Program-made: the position numbers and the translations under genes | Notes under the pieces: generated by a model | What the model was told of the DNA's origin: nothing | What the model saw: only the letters and a program-made list of their open reading frames with translations | The model's database searches: none | Shown here: positions 1 through 6,761 of the stretch, piece after piece | Layout: every line of letters starts with the position of its first letter | Numbering within the stretch: the stretch's first letter is position 1 | Source: Laspinema sp963821735 | Lineage (GTDB): Bacteria; Cyanobacteriota; Cyanobacteriia; Cyanobacteriales; Laspinemataceae | Length of the DNA: 64,000 nt | Assembly: GCA_963821735.1 (NCBI GenBank) | Contig: CAWGFK010000056.1 | Location: forward strand, 46,668-110,667 | Direction: 5' to 3'

Positions 1-9
1 TCCCCCGCC

Positions 10-26
10 GGAGTTGAGAATGGTGC
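10..26. repeat. Short dispersed repeat, copy 1 of 2
   Basis: The 17 bases here recur exactly at 22079-22095, between the two Uma2 genes, where the preceding bases are also similar. The stretch from 1 to 64 contains no recognisable gene; it is the region downstream of the truncated Rpn fragment on the minus strand. The match looks like a dispersed intergenic repeat rather than a coding sequence. Confidence 0.4.
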
Positions 27-64
27 TTTAGCTATTTGTCCTGGGATTCAGGAGTTGCTCAAAT

Positions 65-709
65 TCAGCTATGGAACCCACAGAAATGGTTTGACGATGT
101 AGCTGTTTTAGAGTCGAATTGGAGTCCCTGTTCCATTGCTTCTTCTCGGATGAGTTCTTCCATTGGACTGATGAATGGCATTTGTCTTTCCTCCCGATAT
201 TCAATGAGTTGGGTTTTTAATTGTTGTTCGAGTTGTTTCGGTAGGGTTACGATGCGATCGAGGAACCGGAATAAGTTCTCTACTTCTTCTCGACTATATC
301 CTCGTTCAAACAGGGAACGGATTAGGGTCCATTTCCACTGTTTTCGTTCGTCCATTTTGCGGTTGGTGGCCTGGGTTTTTAAATGGGCCATGACCATGAG
401 GGCAAACGGATTCTGTTCTGATTCTAACTCTTCCCACCGGGTTTGGTAGTCTAAGAGTTTGACTGTGGGAAATTTCAGTTTTAGCTCATATCCATCTAGG
501 GTATAAGCATATTCGATGGGTCGCCAAGTGGGGTGTTCGTCCCCTAAGATAGCGAGACTGACAACGGGTTTATCATACTGGTCAAAAGCGCGGTAGTTAT
601 AGCGATAGATGCGTTTAGGAAAGTCGGTAACGGATTGGCTTTGGATTTTGAATTGAATGAGTATCCAGAGGATAGTGCCGGTGATGAGTTTAACTTCAAA
701 TAGTTGACC
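65..709 (-). pseudogene. Rpn-family (PD-(D/E)XK) nuclease, N-terminally truncated
   Basis: Read leftwards from about 709 the frame is open to a TGA at 65-67 and encodes about 214 residues of a cyanobacterial Rpn-type recombination-promoting nuclease/putative transposase. Visible family motifs are WILIQFKIQSQ (the core strand that normally carries an E-x-Q catalytic signature), a PVVSLAILGDE strand, and a C-terminal helix with REERQMPF. The N-terminal part that precedes the core strand is missing because the sequence runs head-to-head into a second Rpn fragment at about 710. The position usually occupied by the catalytic Glu reads Lys here, so even the remaining core is probably inactive. The first in-frame ATG lies at 397, so at most a 110-residue tail could be translated. 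Family assignment is from recognised motifs; loss of function is inferred. Confidence 0.6.
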
Positions 710-711
710 GG

Positions 712-1035
712 ATGATGAGCTTACCCAAAGAACTCGAAGAACAATTTACCACAGAAATCATTGAGGGTCGGGAGGAAAGACAAATGCCGTTTATGAGTCA
801 GTTTGAAGAAATAGCACAAGAAAAGGGCATTGGGGAACGAGGAACCGTGCAAAATCAGCGTGAGAATACTCTCGCAGTTTTGGAAGTGCGGTTTGGAGAG
901 GTGCCACCGGACGTGGTGGAGGCGGTGAATGGGATTGAGGATCTCCCTACCCTCACGCAACTATTCCGAGAAGCGATCGCCATCGGTTCGGTAGCACAGT
1001 TCCAGGAATTGCTGAATTCGGTGATTGAAGGTTAA
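712..1035 (+). pseudogene. C-terminal fragment of a second Rpn-family nuclease
   Basis: This 107-residue open frame starts MMSLPKELEEQ and contains IIEGREERQMPFMSQFEE, which aligns with the tail of the minus-strand fragment at 65-397 (LPKQLEQQ and IEYREERQMPF). It therefore corresponds only to the C-terminal third of an Rpn nuclease; the PD-(D/E)XK core is absent. The residues after the shared part (VRFGEVPPDVVEAVNGIEDLPTLTQLFREAIAI) resemble the C-terminal DUF4351-like tail common in this family, where the rest of the gene is normally 250-300 residues long. It abuts the opposite-strand fragment with no spacer. Translation from 712 is possible, but no clear ribosome binding site is present, and I treat it as a remnant. 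Confidence 0.6.
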
Positions 1036-1298
1036 GCGCCCGATCGCCGATCGCCGTTTTCAAACTCTCGAAAATGGCGATCGCTTCTTCAGTCCTCAAC
1101 TGTCCCGGTTTATCTCTAATTTAGGCTCCCTGCACTGCCTGTCAAATCAATCCAAATCTCGTTAATATGGGTGAAACAGCATCGCCAAACCGCAGGCGCT
1201 TTAGTGTCTCGTGATCATGAGAACCGATCGCTGGTGAAACTGCGATCGCCTCTAGTGCGTCTAGTTGCACCAACTGTTTAGAACCTCTCAAATTAATT

Positions 1299-2348
1299 AT
1301 GTTTAGAAAACCTAAAATCATTGCGACAATTCTTCTGGCATTTACGATCGCCGTGGCGGTCCATTGGATTGGGTTTAATCGCCCGAACTTCGCCCAATCC
1401 CCCATCCCAGAAACCTCCATTGCTGCCAACTCCCTGCAATTAGCACCTCCGATTGACTGTACCTTAGACGAGGATTGCTTTATTTTGCTGTATCCCGATC
1501 GCGACCCTGGACCGGGAGAAGTGGATTTCGGTTGTGGGAGGCAAACCTATGATGGTCACAAAGGCACCGATTTCGGCATTGCCAACACCGATAAAATGAA
1601 TGCTGGGGTTGCGGTGATGGCGTCGGCACCGGGTAAGGTGTTGCGGGTCCGGGATGGGGTGAGCGATCGCCTGATTACGGACCCGCAGCAAGTGGAAGCA
1701 CTTGACGGGCGAGAATGTGGCAATGGCGTGTTTATCGAACATGGCAATGGGTGGGAAACCCAATACTGTCATCTCCGCAATGGTAGCGTGGTTGTCCGTC
1801 CCGGGATGGAGGTGGATACGGGGACGGTTTTAGGTATGGTTGGCGCTTCTGGGGCGGCATCGTTCCCTCACGTTCATATTACCGCGTTATATGAAGGAAA
1901 GGTGGTTGACCCGTTTGTGGGACCGGAAGCGGGTCCCGGTTGTCAGGTGTCCCGGAGTCCGATTTGGACGGTTCCTCTGGATTATACACCCACGGGGGCG
2001 ATCGATGCCGGTTTTGCGGATACGCCTCCTAAAATTACCGATTTGTGGGAAGGGGGATTTCCTCAAGGTGAGCTATCTCAAGATATTCCGGCCCTATTGT
2101 TTTGGGTACATACTTATGGGGTGTTACCGGGGGACAGTTATCGGTTTAAGTTGATTGCACCGAATGGAGAGACGATCGCGGAAGATACCAAGGAAATTAA
2201 TTCTCCGAGTAAAACCTGGATGGGTTATGTGGGTAAACGCAACAATCCCGATCGCCCGATCTCACCGGGGGTTTGGCGCGGGGAGTATCAACTCACCCGA
2301 GGCGGTGAGGTTATGGTAGATCTCGTTCGGGAAATTGAAGTCATGTGA
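1299..2348 (+). CDS. Secreted M23-family metallopeptidase (LytM/peptidoglycan endopeptidase)
   Basis: The 349-residue product starts with a basic N-terminus and a hydrophobic stretch (about residues 7-24), consistent with export or membrane anchoring to the periplasm. The M23 zinc site is visible: H87-x3-D91 in GHKGTDFG, H158 in QYCHL, and H191-V-H193 in FPHVHI. These are the metal ligands and catalytic histidine of LytM-type endopeptidases that cut peptide cross-links of peptidoglycan. A C-terminal stretch after residue 215 looks like a small beta domain of unknown role. Four cysteines (54, 60, 79, 140) could form disulphides outside the cytoplasm. It is monocistronic, convergent with the CHASE2 gene, and separated from it by a palindromic terminator region. 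A peptidase role is well supported; the exact bond cleaved is not known. Confidence 0.85.
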   Translation: MFRKPKIIATILLAFTIAVAVHWIGFNRPNFAQSPIPETSIAANSLQLAPPIDCTLDEDCFILLYPDRDPGPGEVDFGCGRQTYDGHKGTDFGIANTDKMNAGVAVMASAPGKVLRVRDGVSDRLITDPQQVEALDGRECGNGVFIEHGNGWETQYCHLRNGSVVVRPGMEVDTGTVLGMVGASGAASFPHVHITALYEGKVVDPFVGPEAGPGCQVSRSPIWTVPLDYTPTGAIDAGFADTPPKITDLWEGGFPQGELSQDIPALLFWVHTYGVLPGDSYRFKLIAPNGETIAEDTKEINSPSKTWMGYVGKRNNPDRPISPGVWRGEYQLTRGGEVMVDLVREIEVM

Positions 2349-2378
2349 GATAAACCGTCGTGAAATCACCTGATGTAG

Positions 2379-2424
2379 GGGCGCTTCGCGAAGCGCCCGA
2401 TCGGCGGGGAATTTATCCCCCGCC
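2379..2424. terminator. Palindromic repeat / likely bidirectional terminator
   Basis: A perfect 20-nt palindrome (GGGCGCTTCGCGAAGCGCCC, 2379-2398) is followed by a second hairpin with 9-nt arms at 2403-2424. They lie between the convergent M23 and CHASE2 genes. The flanking GTAGGGGCGC resembles the dispersed palindromes at 56470, 57944 and 60217, so the element may have been recruited from a repeat family. The terminator role is inferred from position. Confidence 0.55.
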
Positions 2425-5400
2425 CTATTTTTCGCTCATCGCTTCTATCCCGATCCAATCTTTAGGAACACCCTGCTGAATATATTTCTCACATCGCTGC
2501 AAATAGAGAAGCGCCGCCCGATCGCTGGGGTTAAGGGTGAGAATTTGCTGAAATAGGGTTTGGGATTGCTCGAAATTACCTTCTTGATAACAGGCGATCG
2601 CCAGTTCAAACTGGGCTAAGGTTTTGCTTTTGAGTTCGATGCAGTCGTGGGGTTCGGAATTGTAAATTTCAAAGACAGCTACACTGACTTTTTTGCCTTT
2701 GACTTGGACGCGATCTAAGAATCGATATTGATAGAACTCCCGATTCTCCAGTTTATTTAAGGTATCTTCACTAATTAAAATCGCCGAACCATATTGTTTG
2801 GTTAATCCTTCTAATCGGGAGGCTAAATTGACCGCATCGGAAATCACCGTACTTTCCATCCGTTCAGCTTCGCCAATGGTTCCTAACATTAAACTGCCGG
2901 TATGCAAGCCGATACCGATTTGAATGGGGACTTGTCCGTTTTCCTGGCGATCTTCGTTAAATAACTTGACTTGATGTTGCATGGCGATCGCCCCGGATAC
3001 GGCATCATCGGCAGAGTTCGGGAAAAGGGCCATAATCGCATCGCCAATATATTTATCGATGAATCCGTTGCGATCGCGGATAATCGGACTGACTCGGCTT
3101 AAGTAGCTATTAATAAAATGAAAAGTTTCTTCTGGAGACATTTCCTCGGATAGGCTGGTGAAATCCCTTATATCCGAAAACAAAACGGTCATTTCTTTTT
3201 TGATGTGATTGCCCAATTTCACATCAACGATACTTTCTTGGCCGAGGAAATGCAAAAAATCATGAGGGACAAATCGGCCATAAGCTGCATTGATTTTAGC
3301 CAGACGAATATGCGTTTTAATCCGGGTCAGCAGTTCGTTTTTATTAAAGGGTTTCATTAAATAATCATTGGCCCCGGCGCTAAATCCTTCTACGAGGTCC
3401 GAGACTTGATTCTTGGCAGTCAGCATAACAATCGGGAGGTCGATCGCAGGATATTTTTCCCGAACTTTTTCGCAGACTTCATATCCCGTCATGCGAGGCA
3501 TCATGACATCGAGAAGGATTAAGTCGGGCTTAAATCCATTCTCAATAATTTCTAAAGCTTTTAGACCATTGGCGGCGCGGGTAATGGCGTAATTTTGCAA
3601 GGATAGGGTATTAGCGAGAACTTGCAGGTTGATGGGTTCATCATCGACGATTAAAATTTTGAATTCTGCATCCTCACTGATGTAAATTTCCGTGGCTAAA
3701 ACGGGGTTATTTGCAGAGGATTGTTGACTCACCGGGTCCGGGGTCCGGTTGATGGGTTCGGGACGAACGACGGGGGGTTTAGCGGGGGCGACAGGGGCGG
3801 TTGTTCGGGGTAAGGTAAAGGTAAAGCGTGACCCTTTTCCCACTTCGGATTCGACCTCAATGGTGCCGTGATGTAATTCGATGAGTTGCTTGGCGATCGC
3901 CAATCCTAATCCAGTTCCCCCATATTCGCGGGCGGTGGAACCATCGGCTTGTTCAAAGGATTCAAAAATGCGACTGATTTTGTCTTGAGGAATGCCAATT
4001 CCAGTATCAGTGACGGTAATGGCTACAAAGTCGTCTACTATTATTTTAGCCGACACTTCAACCAAGCCGGATTCGGTGAATTTGATGCCATTTCCGATCA
4101 GGTTATGGAGGATTTGCTGCACCCGATTTTCATCGGCATTGACGGCGATAAAGTCCGGAGGGATGGCATTACTCAGTTGTAAGTCTTTGTCGCCAATTAG
4201 GGGTTTACTAAGGTTGAGGACGACTTGGGCGATCGCCCGCAAATCCAAGGGTTTGAGTTGTAGTTCAATATTTTTATGTTTGAGTTGAGAAAAATCAAGA
4301 ATATCATTGACTAAATGGGATAATCGGCGACCGCTAGTGGTGATGGTTTCTAAGTTAAAAATAGTCGGTTCTGATAAGGGTCCGGTCACCCCATCAATTA
4401 AGGAATCGGCAATGCCAATAATCCCATTCAGGGGGGTGCGGAGTTCATGGGAGGTATTGGCTAGAAATTCATCTTTGAGTCCATCGAGGCGTTTGAGTTC
4501 TTGATTTTTTTCTTCTAAAGTTTTGGCATATTCAGCTAATTGCTGATAAGATAATTTTAGGTTGCTCCAAAGGGTATAGCCGATGCTAAATATCCCCGCA
4601 CTGACGAGGGCTAAAACCGGAGTGAAGACGGGAATTAACCAACCGGATAAAAACGCGAGGTAGGAACTGCCAATGATGACCCCAGCCCCGAGGAGAATTC
4701 CGGGTCCGGACCAACGGGTTTTCAACCAGAGGGAACCGAGGAGGGCGCTATATCCCGAACTGATAAAAATTAACCCCCATTTGAAGGATTTGGGGGTGGC
4801 ATACAGCATCGGACGATTGTCGAGGGCGCTACTTAAAATTTGGCTGGTTAAATTGGCATGAACGACCACTCCGGGCATTAATTCAGGATTGCCAAAGAGG
4901 GTATTGGTGTAGGGGGTTTGAAAGGAGTCATTCAGACTGGGGGCTTCGGCCCCGATGAAGATGATGCGATCGCGGAACAAGTCCGGGGGAATGCGATTTT
5001 CCAACACCTCGGTCATGGAAATGTGAGTAAAGCGGTCGAGTCCACCGCGATAGTTGACTAAAATTTGATAGCCACCCCCGTCTCGTTTACTATATTCTCC
5101 CTCGTTGCCAGTGAGGGGAATAAATTTAGCTTGACCTAGTTGATAAATGGATTGGGCTTCATCAGCCACTGCTAATTCAATGCCTTCGGTTTCTAAATAT
5201 TTTAAGGCCAGAATGGTGGCAAGTCCTTCAAGTAATGTCCCATCTGGTTTCCCCACCAACACCATACCCCGACGGATTTTGCCATCGCGATCGAGTAACA
5301 TATCGTTGGAGGCAACTTGTCCGAGTTCCGCTAATCGAGGGGAGGGGGCAATCGGGTTGTCAACTACTTTTTCCACTCCAATTAGATTGGGGGTGACTTC

Positions 5401-5754
5401 AAATAGGGCATTTAATGCTTCATGACCCGGTTCTACGGGCAAATCCCGATAAATATCTAATCCAATCAAGCGCGGGTTTTGAGCGTTGATATTTTGGATT
5501 AATTGGGTCATGATGCGATCGCTCATTGGCCATTGTTGGACATACTTGATGTCTGGTTCATTAATGGTCACAATGACAATTCGCGAGTCTACGGGTTCTG
5601 GGGGACGCAGGCGAAACCAGGTATCCAGGGCGGCCCATTCAAAGAGGTGCAAAAACCCGGCGCTACTTAAGGCAACAATCACCCCGGTGACTGCCGGGGT
5701 GATCAGGATTGGGCCACGCCACAAGCCGATTTTCTGTTGGAACTGTTGCCACAT
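2425..5754 (-). CDS. CHASE2 sensor hybrid histidine kinase with receiver and class III adenylate/guanylate cyclase
   Basis: This protein of about 1109 residues combines four signalling modules. An N-terminal membrane segment is followed by an extracytoplasmic CHASE2 domain (about 55-330), three more membrane segments (about 325-395), and a coiled coil. The HisKA domain has the phosphorylatable His in NTSHELRTPLNG, followed by an ATPase domain with DTGIGIP and GGTGLGLA. A receiver then carries the acidic pair VDDEP, phospho-acceptor LLDVMMP and the lysine MKPF. The class III cyclase domain has metal-binding aspartates in FSDIRDFT and IGDAIMA and the later ISDAVNLASRLE motif. The C-terminus looks TPR-like. 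I chose ATG 5754 over an upstream GTG at 5799 because it directly precedes the amphipathic WQQFQQKIGLW start. It is last in the minus-strand surface cluster, 65 nt after DUF928. Output is probably cAMP, but substrate choice is inferred. Confidence 0.9.
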   Translation of the reverse strand: MWQQFQQKIGLWRGPILITPAVTGVIVALSSAGFLHLFEWAALDTWFRLRPPEPVDSRIVIVTINEPDIKYVQQWPMSDRIMTQLIQNINAQNPRLIGLDIYRDLPVEPGHEALNALFEVTPNLIGVEKVVDNPIAPSPRLAELGQVASNDMLLDRDGKIRRGMVLVGKPDGTLLEGLATILALKYLETEGIELAVADEAQSIYQLGQAKFIPLTGNEGEYSKRDGGGYQILVNYRGGLDRFTHISMTEVLENRIPPDLFRDRIIFIGAEAPSLNDSFQTPYTNTLFGNPELMPGVVVHANLTSQILSSALDNRPMLYATPKSFKWGLIFISSGYSALLGSLWLKTRWSGPGILLGAGVIIGSSYLAFLSGWLIPVFTPVLALVSAGIFSIGYTLWSNLKLSYQQLAEYAKTLEEKNQELKRLDGLKDEFLANTSHELRTPLNGIIGIADSLIDGVTGPLSEPTIFNLETITTSGRRLSHLVNDILDFSQLKHKNIELQLKPLDLRAIAQVVLNLSKPLIGDKDLQLSNAIPPDFIAVNADENRVQQILHNLIGNGIKFTESGLVEVSAKIIVDDFVAITVTDTGIGIPQDKISRIFESFEQADGSTAREYGGTGLGLAIAKQLIELHHGTIEVESEVGKGSRFTFTLPRTTAPVAPAKPPVVRPEPINRTPDPVSQQSSANNPVLATEIYISEDAEFKILIVDDEPINLQVLANTLSLQNYAITRAANGLKALEIIENGFKPDLILLDVMMPRMTGYEVCEKVREKYPAIDLPIVMLTAKNQVSDLVEGFSAGANDYLMKPFNKNELLTRIKTHIRLAKINAAYGRFVPHDFLHFLGQESIVDVKLGNHIKKEMTVLFSDIRDFTSLSEEMSPEETFHFINSYLSRVSPIIRDRNGFIDKYIGDAIMALFPNSADDAVSGAIAMQHQVKLFNEDRQENGQVPIQIGIGLHTGSLMLGTIGEAERMESTVISDAVNLASRLEGLTKQYGSAILISEDTLNKLENREFYQYRFLDRVQVKGKKVSVAVFEIYNSEPHDCIELKSKTLAQFELAIACYQEGNFEQSQTLFQQILTLNPSDRAALLYLQRCEKYIQQGVPKDWIGIEAMSEK

Positions 5755-5819
5755 AGTTTGCTCGAACCCTGTCCGGTTGCAAAAGAAAAAGAGATACACC
5801 CGTTGGCAATTTTCCCTCG

Positions 5820-6701
5820 TTACGGCGAGGGTTGTATCATTAGAGGACTAGCGGCGATCGCCTCTAATCCGACTTGTCCGAGGAGATTGCGCCACTCTTC
5901 GGCTAAGGTGAGATTATCCGGTTGATTGACTCGGGCAACCGCTAAGGTCGTGAGAGTATCATACCAGACCCCGGCTTCTGCATAAGCCGTCGCCAAGGAG
6001 AGGGCCTCTGCGTCCGGTGCCGTGGGGAGGGCTTCAACGCGCTTCACCCATCCCGTGACACTATAACTATCCGGTTGCAGCTTACCACTGGCATCTAAGG
6101 GAACGAAGAACCAGAGATAGTCGGTATCCATTGCCAGTTCCGGTGCAGTTTCCGGCAGGGTGAAACTGACAATTGAGCCACCCCCGTTGATCTCCAAGGT
6201 GGTTTGATAGTGATGATTGCCCTCTTGATCTTGGATGCTGAAAAATACTTTTTCCGTTGCGGTGGGCGGCACATACACAAAGAAAGTGGGACGTGCGGAC
6301 ATCGTGCGTCCATGCTGGGTAGAGGGTAAGAGGGCGATCGCCTCTAGGCCCTGACCCTCCTGAGTGAGAGACCCCTCATCCCCTCGGCTGCCGCCACTGA
6401 CACTGGTGGCGGGGGCCGCTTCCCCTGGAGGGGCAAATCTCACGTTACCGCGAGTACCTCCCCCGACGCTGGTAGCGGGGGCCGCTTCCCCTGGAGGGGC
6501 AAATCTCACGTTACCGCGAGTGCCTCCCCCGACGCTGGTGGCGGGGACCGGGTCGCCGGGGGGCTGAAATTGCAGGCTGATCAAGGCAGGGACTTTAACC
6601 CCCTCCGCTTGTACCGGCTGGGCCAAAGCGGATAGGGCCAATGCCCCGGCGAGGGTTGCAAACATGAAACTGGGAATAACAATGCGTGGCGGATGGTTCA
6701 T
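5820..6701 (-). CDS. DUF928-domain exported protein
   Basis: The 293-residue product has a Sec-type signal peptide (hydrophobic residues about 10-30, with cleavage likely after VQA). A low-complexity region with three copies of a 22-residue repeat (FAPPGEAAPATSVGGGTRGN) follows. The DUF928 domain from about residue 130 has GRTMSARPTFFVYVPP and later WFFVPLDASG, ending in TGWVKRVE. DUF928 proteins are cyanobacterial, periplasmic or surface-exposed, and of unknown function; they often lie next to CHAT and haemagglutinin-type genes, as here. It sits 60 nt after the CHAT gene and 65 nt before the CHASE2 cyclase on the same strand, so co-transcription is likely. I would not assign a biochemical activity. 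Confidence 0.85.
   Translation of the reverse strand: MNHPPRIVIPSFMFATLAGALALSALAQPVQAEGVKVPALISLQFQPPGDPVPATSVGGGTRGNVRFAPPGEAAPATSVGGGTRGNVRFAPPGEAAPATSVSGGSRGDEGSLTQEGQGLEAIALLPSTQHGRTMSARPTFFVYVPPTATEKVFFSIQDQEGNHHYQTTLEINGGGSIVSFTLPETAPELAMDTDYLWFFVPLDASGKLQPDSYSVTGWVKRVEALPTAPDAEALSLATAYAEAGVWYDTLTTLAVARVNQPDNLTLAEEWRNLLGQVGLEAIAASPLMIQPSP
6409..6540. repeat. 66-bp in-frame tandem repeat in DUF928 gene
   Basis: Two near-identical 66-bp units (6409-6474 and 6475-6540) are followed by a diverged third copy. Each unit encodes 22 residues, so copy-number change would keep the frame. The two full units differ at only two positions, which indicates recent duplication. Confidence 0.85.
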
Positions 6702-6761
6702 GGGGACACCTCATCAGTTTGGGGAAAACAATAGAACAGTAGAAACCCTTAGAAACCCGTT

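Noticed and set aside
36..449. 137-codon plus-strand frame
   Set aside because: Antisense to the Rpn fragment, with biased composition typical of a shadow.
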